Source of the DNA: an uncultured Collinsella sp.
Lineage (GTDB): Bacteria > Actinomycetota > Coriobacteriia > Coriobacteriales > Coriobacteriaceae
NCBI GenBank assembly: GCA_900551625.1
Contig: URWZ01000010.1
Span: 1-16,664 of the forward strand
Direction of reading: 5' to 3'
Length of the DNA stretch: 16,664 nt
This document shows positions 6,785-13,690 of the stretch, piece after piece. How positions within the stretch are numbered: the stretch's first letter is position 1; every line of letters begins with the position of its first letter. The position numbers were made by a program, and so were the translations under genes. Below the pieces are notes generated by a model. It was not told where the DNA came from and ran no database searches. It saw only the letters and a list, made by a program, of their open reading frames with translations.

Positions 6785-7912
6785 ATGGCCCCCGCTCAGG
6801 CAAGCCTGCTGGCCAAGCTCGACACCCAACAGCGCGTGCGCGACTTTTTGACCAACGCCGTCGCCAACGGCCGCGCATCGCACGCCTACCTGTTTTTGGG
6901 CGCTCCCGGCGCCGGCAAGCTCGATGCCGCATGGGCGCTCGCCCAAGCCTTCCTGTGCGAGCAGGACGGCTGCGGCGCATGCGACAGCTGCGTACGCGTT
7001 GCTCGGCATACGCATCCCGACGTGCACTATTACACGCCCGAGAGCGCCACGGGCTACCTCATTGCCCAGACCCGCGAGCTGCTCGATGACGTGCCGCTGG
7101 CGCCCATCCGTGCCAGGGCCAAGGTCTACATCATCGACCGTGCCGAGCAGCTGCGTGCTAACACCGCCAACGCACTGCTCAAAACACTCGAGGAGCCGCC
7201 CGAGGGCGTCATGTTCATCTTGCTGGGCACCTCGGCAGACGTGATGCTGCCCACCATCGTGAGCCGCTGTCAGTGCGTGCCGTTTCGGCTGGTGTCGCCC
7301 GCCGCGGCCGCGCAGGCCGTGAGTCGCGCGACGGGCCAGGATCTCTCACGCTGTCGCATGGCGGTCGCCGTGGCGGGGAGCCCCACGCGCGGCATCGAGT
7401 TCCTTAAGAGTGCCGAGCGCCAGGACGCCCGCCGTCAGATGGTCCGTGCCATCGACTCACTCATTGCCGCCGACGAGGCCGACGTGCTCAGTCGCGCCAA
7501 GTCGCTCATCGTCGCCGTTAAGGCTCCGCTCGCCGAGGTCAAGTCCACGCAGGAAAAGGTGCTCGAGCAAAACGCCGACTACCTGTCGCGTGGAGCATTG
7601 AAGCAGCTTGAGGACCGCAACAAGCGCGAACTCAACGCGCGCGAGCGTTCGGGTATCATGGAAGCGCTGGCGAGCGCGCGGACGCTCATGCGCGACGTGC
7701 TGCTGACGCTTCAGGATGAGGCGGCAGGCGTTGTGAACGAGGACGTGCGCGACACGATCGGGCGGCTTGCCGCGGCGACGAATGTTGCGGGTGCCACCCA
7801 GGCGCTCGAGGCGGTTGCCACGGCTGAGCGCAACATCGCCAGAAACGTTACTCCCCAGCTGGCCATCGAGGTCATGCTGTTCGATATCAGGAAGGCACTG
7901 AAATGCCGTTAG
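6785..7912 (+). CDS. holB: DNA polymerase III delta' subunit (clamp loader)
   Basis: Delta' is the stator subunit of the clamp loader, which places the sliding clamp on primed DNA. I use ATG 6785 (375 aa), preceded by AGGAGG at 6770-6775; the TTG at 6764 lies upstream of that site. The AAA+ module shows RASHAYLFLGAPGAGK, a four-Cys zinc site (C58, C63, C66, C69), YIIDRAEQLRANTANALLKTLEEPP (Walker B/sensor region) and TIVSRCQ, the SRC arginine-finger motif. The P-loop reads GAPGAGKL (39-46), with Leu replacing the usual Thr/Ser, consistent with a subunit that does not hydrolyse ATP. DnaX is excluded by the short length and degenerate P-loop. The 3' end overlaps ricT by 10 bases. Confidence 0.9.
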   Translation: MAPAQASLLAKLDTQQRVRDFLTNAVANGRASHAYLFLGAPGAGKLDAAWALAQAFLCEQDGCGACDSCVRVARHTHPDVHYYTPESATGYLIAQTRELLDDVPLAPIRARAKVYIIDRAEQLRANTANALLKTLEEPPEGVMFILLGTSADVMLPTIVSRCQCVPFRLVSPAAAAQAVSRATGQDLSRCRMAVAVAGSPTRGIEFLKSAERQDARRQMVRAIDSLIAADEADVLSRAKSLIVAVKAPLAEVKSTQEKVLEQNADYLSRGALKQLEDRNKRELNARERSGIMEALASARTLMRDVLLTLQDEAAGVVNEDVRDTIGRLAAATNVAGATQALEAVATAERNIARNVTPQLAIEVMLFDIRKALKCR

Positions 7913-9597
7913 TCGTACCCGTTAAGTTTACCTACGCCTCGCGCGACCTGTGGTTTGACCCGCAGGATCTGGATATCCTCGAGGCCGATTATGCCATTTG
8001 CTCCACCGAGCGCGGAACCGAGATCGGCCTGGTCACGGCCGATCCCTTCGAGGTGCCGCAAGATGAGATCGGCCAGCCGCTCAAGCCCGTGCTGCGCGTG
8101 GCGAGCGACATCGACCTGCAGCTTGCCGACGACCTGGCCATCCAGGGCGACGAGGCGATGGTCGATTTCCGCCGTCTGGTCAAAGAGCTCGACCTCGAGA
8201 TGAAGCCGGTCGGCGTCGAGTACCTGTTTGGCGGCGAGAAGGCCGTGTTCTACTTTGCGGCCGAGGAGCGCGTCGATTTTCGTCAGCTCGTCAAGGACCT
8301 GTCCTCGACGCTGCACATTCGCGTCGACATGCGTCAGATCGGCGTGCGCGATGAGACCCGCCTGGTGGGCGGCTATGCCCAATGCGGACAGGAGCTCTGC
8401 TGCACGCGCTTTGGCGGACAGTTTGAGCCCGTCTCGATTCGCATGGCAAAAGAGCAGGACCTGCCGCTCAACTCGTCCAAGATCAGCGGCGTGTGCGGCC
8501 GCCTGATGTGCTGCCTGCGCTATGAGTTCGAGGCGTACAAGGACTTTAAGAGCCGTGCGCCCAAAAAGAAGACGCTCATCGATACGCCGCTCGGCAAGGC
8601 GCGTATCCAGGAATATGACACGCCGCGTGAGCAGCTGGTGCTGCGCCTGGAGAACGGCAAAGTCTTTAAGGTCAACCTGGTCGATATGACGTGCTCGGAG
8701 GGCTGCAAAAAGAAGGCCGCCGAGCAGGGCTGCAACTGCCGCCCCGACTGCGTGACGCGTGACGTGCTCGAGCGCATCGAGTCGCCCGAGATGCGCCTGG
8801 CGCTCATGGAACTCGATCGCGAGAACGGCGTCGACGTGGGCGATGGCCTGTCGAGCGCCGATCGTCTGGCCGGCACATCGATGCCCAAGCGTCGTCGTCG
8901 CGATGCCGAATCCGATGCTCGCGCTGCTCAGGGCCAGGGCGAGGGCCGTGGCCGTGGAAAGGGCCGCGGCAAGACCGAGGCACCCGAGGCCGAGGAGGCA
9001 GCCGGTGGTCGTCGCCGCCGCAAGCGCGCGGCGTCCGTCGACAATGGCGAGGCCGCGGGCAAGAACGCTTCCCGCGAGCGCGAGGCTCAGCAGCCCCAGC
9101 AGCAAAACCGCGGCGGTGGCATGAATCCCACGCGCCGTCGCCGCCATCATCTGTCGAGCGAGGAGCGCGAGGACGTCTTCCGCGCCGTAGCCGCTCGCGA
9201 GGCCGGTGCCGCTCCCAAGGGTGGCACGGGTTCCGACACGCCTGCCGACAAGGCTGGCAAGCCGCGTGGCGAGGAGGAGCGCGCGCCACGTCCGCGTCGT
9301 CGCCATTCCTCGGGCACGCAGCAGAAGCCCTCGGTTCCTTCTGTGGCCGATCAGGTTTCGGATGGCGAAGTCAAGGTCACGCGCCGTCGTCCCGGGGATG
9401 GCGGGGGAGCGGCTGCCAAGGCTTCGCGTGGCGCCGCTCGCGACGAGCGCGAGCCGCGCGATGATCGCGGTGGCGAGGGCTCGGCCGACCAGGGTCAAAA
9501 GCGCCGTCGCCGTCGCCGTTCCCGCAAGCCGCGCCAGGACGGCGGCGAAGGCACGACCCACACCTCGTCCGCACCGCAACCGCCTACCGGCGAATAG
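7903..9597 (+). CDS. ricT: PSP1-domain protein RicT (YaaT-like) with a long Arg/Gly-rich disordered tail
   Basis: The first 320 residues are a PSP1/RicT protein. In Bacillus, RicT joins RicA and RicF in an Fe-S-containing complex that affects RNase Y-dependent mRNA processing, sporulation, competence and biofilm formation. The signature cysteines are present: CGQELCC (161-167) and CGRLMCC (198-204), with a further Cys cluster in MTCSEGCKKKAAEQGCNCRPDC. Start ATG 7903 has AGGAAGG (7889-7895) seven bases upstream and overlaps holB; the holB-ricT pair matches Bacillus holB-yaaT. From about residue 327 to 564 the protein is low complexity: KRRRRD, GEGRGRGKGRGK, GGRRRRKR, PTRRRRHH, KRRRRRRSRK, mixed with Glu/Ala/Gln stretches. 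Family members usually end near 275-300 residues, so this tail is unusual and may bind RNA or membranes. Confidence 0.88.
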   Translation: MPLVVPVKFTYASRDLWFDPQDLDILEADYAICSTERGTEIGLVTADPFEVPQDEIGQPLKPVLRVASDIDLQLADDLAIQGDEAMVDFRRLVKELDLEMKPVGVEYLFGGEKAVFYFAAEERVDFRQLVKDLSSTLHIRVDMRQIGVRDETRLVGGYAQCGQELCCTRFGGQFEPVSIRMAKEQDLPLNSSKISGVCGRLMCCLRYEFEAYKDFKSRAPKKKTLIDTPLGKARIQEYDTPREQLVLRLENGKVFKVNLVDMTCSEGCKKKAAEQGCNCRPDCVTRDVLERIESPEMRLALMELDRENGVDVGDGLSSADRLAGTSMPKRRRRDAESDARAAQGQGEGRGRGKGRGKTEAPEAEEAAGGRRRRKRAASVDNGEAAGKNASREREAQQPQQQNRGGGMNPTRRRRHHLSSEEREDVFRAVAAREAGAAPKGGTGSDTPADKAGKPRGEEERAPRPRRRHSSGTQQKPSVPSVADQVSDGEVKVTRRRPGDGGGAAAKASRGAARDEREPRDDRGGEGSADQGQKRRRRRRSRKPRQDGGEGTTHTSSAPQPPTGE

Positions 9598-9639
9598 CGC
9601 CCGTAAACGGATGCAACCTGTCTGACCCCAGCACCTCTG

Positions 9640-9652
9640 GGTATCATGGCTC
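9640..9652 (+). promoter_or_regulatory. Candidate -10 region of comF
   Basis: TATCAT at 9642-9647 lies in GGGTATCATGGCT, identical to the tmk upstream string. No convincing -35 is seen (CTGTCT at 9619-9624 is weak). A transcript from here would include the whole 9660-9695 hairpin. Confidence 0.28.
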
Positions 9653-9659
9653 TACACCG

Positions 9660-9695
9660 ACAACCCTCCCTTCGCCTTCGTGTAGGGAGGGTTGT
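9660..9695 (+). promoter_or_regulatory. Hairpin that covers the comF ribosome binding site
   Basis: Arms 9660-9671 (ACAACCCTCCCT) and 9684-9695 pair perfectly over 12 bp with a 12-base loop (tcgccttcgtgt). The right arm contains AGGGAGGG, the only plausible Shine-Dalgarno sequence for comF, ending seven bases before its ATG at 9699. Folding would hide the ribosome site. No U-tract follows, so it is not a standard terminator. That it controls translation is inference. Confidence 0.6.
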
Positions 9696-9698
9696 GTC

Positions 9699-10505
9699 AT
9701 GAAGAGACATCTGAACGTATTGACTCGCTTGCAGGGCGCAGGTGTCCTACCGTTTGCGGACGAATTGCTACCGCTTGCCGAGCGCGCGACATACGAGGCG
9801 CTCGAGGCGTTGTCGCCCACGCGATGTGCCGGCTGCGAGCGCTCCGGTGCGCTGATCTGTCAGGATTGTCTGGCATCGCTCGCACTCATCGACCCGTGCC
9901 ATAGTTGCATCCGATGCGGCGCCCCGTTTGGGGATTTGCTGTGCACCGAGTGCTCGGTCGAGGGCACGTCTTCGGCAATGGCCGAGGCGCTCGATCGCTG
10001 TCTGGCGTGTGCCGTCTACGCACATCCGCTGCCGCGCATCATCAAGGCGTACAAGGATGCGGGCGAGCGCCGTCTGGCACCGTATCTGGCGGAGCTATTC
10101 TACGACACCGCCTTGCATGCCCAGGCGGCAGCCCCCGATCGTTACGGCAGTGTGCTGTCCGGTGCGGACGCGGTGGTGTTTGTGCCCGCGACTGCGGCGG
10201 CGTTTCGGCGGCGTGGATTCGACCATATGGAAGCAATCGCGCGCTCGTTTTGCGATCTTTCGGGTGTGTCGTTGCTGGACGCCCTGGTCAAATACGGTCA
10301 TGGTGACCAGCGAGAGCTCGGCCGCGATGAGCGCCGGGAGCATGCCCGGGGCATGTACGAGACGGTCGAGGATGTGCGCGGCCGCCGTCTGCTGCTCATC
10401 GATGATGTCATTACCACGGGCGCGACCATGGCAGCAGCCTCGGCGGAGCTCAAGCGTGCCGGTGCCGCGGCCGTCGATGGCCTCGCTATCGCACGCGTTT
10501 GGTAG
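9699..10505 (+). CDS. comF: ComF-family phosphoribosyltransferase-like protein
   Basis: ComF proteins combine an N-terminal zinc finger with a type I PRTase fold and are needed for DNA uptake in competent bacteria; the exact reaction is unsettled. The 268-aa protein has a Cys cluster (C43, C46, C54, C57, C67, C70, C73, C82, C85) and the PRPP-loop LLLIDDVITTGATM with D235-D236 and TTGAT at 239-243. AYKDAGERRLAPYLAE and VFVPATAAAFRRRGFDHMEAIAR are typical of the family (usual form RRRGFNQ.. before the active loop). The start is ATG 9699. The next gene begins 11 bases after the stop. No other competence gene is in the window. Confidence 0.9.
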   Translation: MKRHLNVLTRLQGAGVLPFADELLPLAERATYEALEALSPTRCAGCERSGALICQDCLASLALIDPCHSCIRCGAPFGDLLCTECSVEGTSSAMAEALDRCLACAVYAHPLPRIIKAYKDAGERRLAPYLAELFYDTALHAQAAAPDRYGSVLSGADAVVFVPATAAAFRRRGFDHMEAIARSFCDLSGVSLLDALVKYGHGDQRELGRDERREHARGMYETVEDVRGRRLLLIDDVITTGATMAAASAELKRAGAAAVDGLAIARVW

Positions 10506-10516
10506 GGGGTGGTTTT

Positions 10517-11629
10517 GTGGCAGTGAAGATAGCGCGGCGCATCGAGCCGACAAGCGAGCAACTGGCGGCCTCCGTAGTCCTGACCGGTGCCTCGGCGCTG
10601 CGCATGATGCGCGCCGAGCGCCGACAAATGGGTTACATCAGCTGGAGAGACCTCGCTCCCGATGAAGAACGCCGTGTGCTGCATGCATCGTCTCCCTCGG
10701 CCGAGGACATCTATCTTCCCGATTTGGTGCGGACCGGAGCCGTGAGTGGCGAGGTCCAAGAAGACTTGTGCCTGCTGGTGGGGTCGGCGAAGCAGCGTCG
10801 TCGCATGCCTGGTGCAAGCTGGTCCGTTTGTTCTGCAGGCCTGCCGGACGCCTCGATTTTGGAGGTGGAGCCGGGGGTGTACAGCTTGTCTCCCGAGGCC
10901 CTCTGTGCCGCCGTTGCGCGCGAAGTCGGCTGCATCCAGGCATTTGCCCTGGCCCAGGAGCTGTGCTCCAAGATTTCGCTGAGCGATCGCGGGCAGTATC
11001 TGCCCCCTTACAGCTCGCCCACCGTGAACAGGCTTGCAAAGGATAGGGACCAGCCGTCAGATGTGGGCTACTTTGAGGTCGAGCCAGTGCTGACGCCCGA
11101 TCGCCTGGCAGATTACCTTGCGGCATGCAAGGGGAGCGCGGCCAAGCAGCTGCGGCGGCTGTGCCCCTTTCTGTCGGAAAACCTGCGCTCACCCATGGAA
11201 TGCATCATGCTTGCCATGTTTTCGCTTCCGTTTTCCTATGGCGGATTTGCCTGTGGTCCCTTTAAGACCGACCACAAGATCGAGTTCAACGACCGTGCGC
11301 AGGCGATCTCGGGGATGCCGTATGCGGTTTGCGATGCCTATCAGGAAGCAGCTCGGTTTGACCTGGAATACAACGGTGAACAGGGCCATTCGTCTCGCGG
11401 CGGGCGCATTCACGATGAAAAACGCAATACGGGTTTGGCGTCCATGGGAATCGAGGTCGCGACGGTCAACAACGAGATGCTCTGCGACATGGAGGCGTTA
11501 GAGGCGCTCGCATGGCGCATATACCAACGCATGGGTAAGCGATATCAGAATCGTGTAGAGGCTCGTCGAAAGAGGCAAGATGCTCTGCTGAATACGCTCC
11601 GAGCGTGCTTTGGGCTCAAGCCGGCGTAA
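10517..11629 (+). CDS. Uncharacterised protein with a C-terminal Vsr/DUF559-like PD-(D/E)XK nuclease fold
   Basis: I place the start at GTG 10517 (370 aa), with AGGGGGT at 10504-10510 six bases upstream. The N-terminal half resembles the AbiEi/DUF559 protein group: a conserved block near SAGLPDASILEVEPGVYSLSPE and a helical block EVGCIQAFALAQELC. The C-terminal half contains SPMECIMLAM with Glu228, RFDLEYNGEQGH with Asp282, Glu284 and His291, then HDEKRNTGLASMGIEVATVN. This is the E...DxEYxG-x-H...R pattern of very-short-patch-repair-like endonuclease folds. Substrate and activity are unknown; nicking activity, an AbiEi-type regulator or a degenerate nuclease are all possible. It may share a transcript with comF, so a role in DNA uptake or defence is conceivable but unproven. 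Recognition is by motif only. Confidence 0.65.
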   Translation: MAVKIARRIEPTSEQLAASVVLTGASALRMMRAERRQMGYISWRDLAPDEERRVLHASSPSAEDIYLPDLVRTGAVSGEVQEDLCLLVGSAKQRRRMPGASWSVCSAGLPDASILEVEPGVYSLSPEALCAAVAREVGCIQAFALAQELCSKISLSDRGQYLPPYSSPTVNRLAKDRDQPSDVGYFEVEPVLTPDRLADYLAACKGSAAKQLRRLCPFLSENLRSPMECIMLAMFSLPFSYGGFACGPFKTDHKIEFNDRAQAISGMPYAVCDAYQEAARFDLEYNGEQGHSSRGGRIHDEKRNTGLASMGIEVATVNNEMLCDMEALEALAWRIYQRMGKRYQNRVEARRKRQDALLNTLRACFGLKPA

Positions 11630-11659
11630 AACTATGGCTTTATAGGGGGTCTGTTTATA

Positions 11660-11886
11660 TGCCCTGTGCAAAAAACGGCAAATATGAGTACTGCTACTAG
11701 ATTAGTGACAGCAAAAATAAAGAAACTTGGGCCGAAAAACTGGATTCAGCGATGAGATAATAAACGAATGTGGAATATCTTGGCGCCAAGCGGGCTGTGC
11801 GGAACTCAAAAAGGGCTCGTGGGGCGGAAATACGCTGCTACTAAATTGGTAGCAGTACTCATATTTGCCGTTTTTTGCACAGGGCA
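11660..11886. mobile_element. MITE-like element, 227 bp, 38-bp perfect terminal inverted repeats
   Basis: Positions 11660-11697 and 11849-11886 are exact reverse complements (outer end TGCCCTGTGCAAAAAACGGC). Beyond these 38 bp the similarity continues imperfectly for about 15 bases (10/15). The right end has a subterminal hairpin CTGCTAC-N7-GTAGCAG and the left end a decayed version. The interior is AT-richer than the flanking genes and has no credible coding frame. No target-site duplication is obvious at the ends. A non-autonomous element is the best fit; a single long hairpin or a remnant of a larger element are alternatives. Confidence 0.6.
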
Positions 11887-11930
11887 CCCTGAGACGGGTG
11901 CCCCGGAGCTCCCCGTGGGGGAGCTCCGGG
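11882..11930. other. Two adjacent, mutually exclusive GC-rich hairpins
   Basis: GGGCACCC (11882-11889) pairs with GGGTGCCC (11896-11903) around TGAGAC. The second stem pairs 11902-11914 with 11918-11930 (13 bp, loop GTG). They share two bases (11902-11903), so the full stems compete. No U-run follows. They could be a rho-dependent stop, an attenuator or part of the adjacent element; the first overlaps the end of the inverted repeat. Confidence 0.45.
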
Positions 11931-12002
11931 CTTCATGGGGGTACGAATAGTCCGCTCCGACCTGCAAAATCTGTGCTCACGGTGCGAATGACGCCCCTAA
12001 CC

Positions 12003-12031
12003 TTAAACTTTAGCTTGAACTTAGCTATAAT
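12003..12031 (+). promoter_or_regulatory. Promoter of the solute-binding lipoprotein gene
   Basis: A consensus TATAAT at 12026-12031 is preceded at 17 bases by TTAAAC (12003-12008), a partial -35. The stretch is AT-rich against a GC-rich background. It would give a leader of roughly 325 bases before the lipoprotein start. Confidence 0.5.
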
Positions 12032-12037
12032 GCGCTA

Positions 12038-12362
12038 CGTTCCTGCCAGGCTGTGGTTGCGGACGGACGAAATGCCCATCCTAGTCCAAGACAGACGCGG
12101 TCAAAGGGATCCACGTAAGCGACCGCGTGCGCGCGGCGCGATCATGGCGCGTCCTAGATGTAAGCCGCACCGTCCGTTCTACTTTCTTTGGGGCAATACC
12201 GCCTCGCGGGCGAGCGGGCCAGTCGTGAAGGTGGCTGCGGCCTCCCGAGCAAACGCCCCGGTGCGCAAGTGTGGGGTCAAATACCAGGTCAGCTGGTGGG
12301 AACAACCCGATATTCCGTGCAGGGCACGGATTGTATACGACACAGAAGGCAGGGTAGTGGAC
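12038..12362 (+). other. Long 5' leader with nested hairpins; no credible gene
   Basis: This non-coding stretch shows a nested fold: 12060-12066 with 12170-12176 (7 bp), 12077-12084 with 12154-12160 (one bulge), and 12095-12102 with 12121-12128 (8 bp perfect). A smaller stem CCGTGC/GCACGG lies at 12315-12329. I could not match it to a known riboswitch, 6S RNA, RNase P RNA or tmRNA. The frame open across it joins the lipoprotein frame but would place a signal peptide in mid-protein, so I treat it as untranslated. It could be a regulatory leader or an independent small RNA. Confidence 0.3.
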
Positions 12363-13373
12363 ATGGTGAGGGGCAGCTTGATGCATGCGGCTCGGTTAGG
12401 TGCTGGGACCGCGGTGGTCATTGCCGTTTTGGGCCTGAGTGGATGTGCGTTCAATCCACTGTCCACGTTCACGACGCCCACGATCGACCAGATCGAGCGC
12501 GAGACCGTTACCCCCACGGTATCGGACGATGCCCTGGTCACGCCGGGAACTCTGACGGTCGCCCTCGATACTTCCGATGCCCCGCAAGCCATGCAGGATG
12601 CCGACGGAAACCTCACGGGCTATGCGGCCGATGCCGCTCGTGCCCTCGCGTGCCGCATGGGTCTCAAGGTTGCTTTTGTCGATGCGTCCTCGGCCGATTC
12701 CGTGCTCAGCGATAAGAAGGCCGACATCTTCATTGGCGACGTTAGGTCTACGGACGGCGACATCAGCTCGCTTGGCACCTGTCTGTACGATGCTGCCGCC
12801 GTGTTCGGCAAGACCAGCGACGGAGAGTCCCCGAGTGTCTCAACCGACACACTCAACACTGCTACCTTGGGCGTTCAGACTTCCTCGGCCTCGCAGGAAG
12901 CGCTTGCCAAGCAAAGCATCACGGCCAACCAAAAGACCTTCTCCAACATCAACGAGTGCTTCGAGGCACTCGAGTCGGGCGAGGTCGATTACGTGATCTG
13001 TGATTCCACGGCTGGTGGCTACCTCGCGCGTCTGATGAGCCAGATCTCCTATGTCGGTACGCTCGAGGCGCCCTCCACGCTTGGCGTCGCAGGCCTAAGC
13101 TCTAACGATGAGCTGTGCCGTGCCGCGAGCGATGCCCTCGATGGCATCACGGTCGATGGCACGCTCGAGGCAGTCCACTGCGTCTGGTACGGACAGATGC
13201 CCTATGACCTTACCGCCAAGACCGTTTCGGGGGCCAATGTGCAGGCATCCGACTCCACGTCCAACGAGACCGAGTCCTCCGATGACGACGCCTCTGATAA
13301 CAACAGCGACGGCCCGTCGTCTAGCCAGGAGGGCACCATCACCGACGATGACATCAACAAGCTCAATAGCTAG
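12363..13373 (+). CDS. Family-3 extracellular solute-binding lipoprotein
   Basis: The product is 336 aa from ATG 12363 (alternative ATG 12381, which has GAGGGG seven bases upstream and gives 330 aa). A signal peptide with the hydrophobic run AVVIAVLGL ends in the lipobox LSGC (Cys28, or Cys22 from the shorter start), so the mature protein is a membrane-anchored lipoprotein. The body resembles SBP_bac_3 amino-acid-binding proteins: GTLTVALDTSDAPQAMQDADGNLTGYAADAA is the usual N-terminal lobe start, with a second lobe that includes GEVDYVICDS. The C-terminus is a Ser/Asp/Asn/Glu-rich tail from about residue 290, probably disordered. No permease or ATPase gene is adjacent, so it may be an orphan receptor or serve a transporter encoded elsewhere. 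The ligand cannot be told from the sequence. Confidence 0.82.
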   Translation: MVRGSLMHAARLGAGTAVVIAVLGLSGCAFNPLSTFTTPTIDQIERETVTPTVSDDALVTPGTLTVALDTSDAPQAMQDADGNLTGYAADAARALACRMGLKVAFVDASSADSVLSDKKADIFIGDVRSTDGDISSLGTCLYDAAAVFGKTSDGESPSVSTDTLNTATLGVQTSSASQEALAKQSITANQKTFSNINECFEALESGEVDYVICDSTAGGYLARLMSQISYVGTLEAPSTLGVAGLSSNDELCRAASDALDGITVDGTLEAVHCVWYGQMPYDLTAKTVSGANVQASDSTSNETESSDDDASDNNSDGPSSSQEGTITDDDINKLNS

Positions 13374-13439
13374 TTATTGGTAGGGGTGGCGCCTGCCACA
13401 CGCTGAACAAGGCGCTTCTTCACGGTTTCAACACGCATG

Positions 13440-13475
13440 GCCGGGTCTCCCAAATAGGGGAGCCCGGCTTTTCTA
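13440..13475 (+). terminator. Rho-independent terminator after the lipoprotein gene
   Basis: GCCGGG-T-CTCCC (13440-13451) pairs with GGGAG-CCCGGC within 13457-13468, with one bulged T and a short A-rich loop, followed by TTTTCTATTTT. It lies 66 bases after the stop. Confidence 0.88.
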
Positions 13476-13690
13476 TTTTGGTAAAACTAGCAGGTCAAAG
13501 CTAATTTTCACGAGAAAAATTAACTCCGTCGACGCCTTCCTATAGCGCACTTTGCCACGGAAAAGTGCGAGACTTCGGTATGCGGTATCAAGCAGTCGTT
13601 ATTCGGGTCTTTGGGAAATCGCGTGATTAAATGCACGGCAATGGGTACATAGCCAGTACAGTAAGTCCCCGAGGCAGATTGGAGCCACGT
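13476..13690 (+). other. Intergenic region upstream of hpf
   Basis: This stretch and the terminator before it form a gap of over 300 bases without a gene. It is AT-richer near 13490-13525. An 8-bp stem CGCACTTT/AAAGTGCG (13546-13553 with 13562-13569, loop gccacgga) and an AT-rich AATTTT/AAAATT stem near 13503-13521 are present. TTGCCA (13552-13557) could be a -35, but no well-spaced -10 follows. I see no gene and no confident promoter. Confidence 0.4.

Noticed and set aside
7909-9579. 556-residue open frame on the - strand opposite ricT
   Set aside because: Mirror of the Arg-rich RicT coding region; composition is Ala/Leu/Arg-biased and it has no motif or ribosome site.
11882-11930. Resemblance to a TPP riboswitch (CTGAGAC near GGGTGCCC)
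   Set aside because: The CUGAGA-like bases are only the loop of a simple hairpin; the other conserved TPP segments (ACCUGAUC and the final AGGGA) are missing.
11865-12362. Upstream extension of the lipoprotein frame by 166 residues
   Set aside because: It would begin inside the inverted-repeat arm, run through GC-rich hairpins and a TATAAT promoter, and put the signal peptide in mid-protein.
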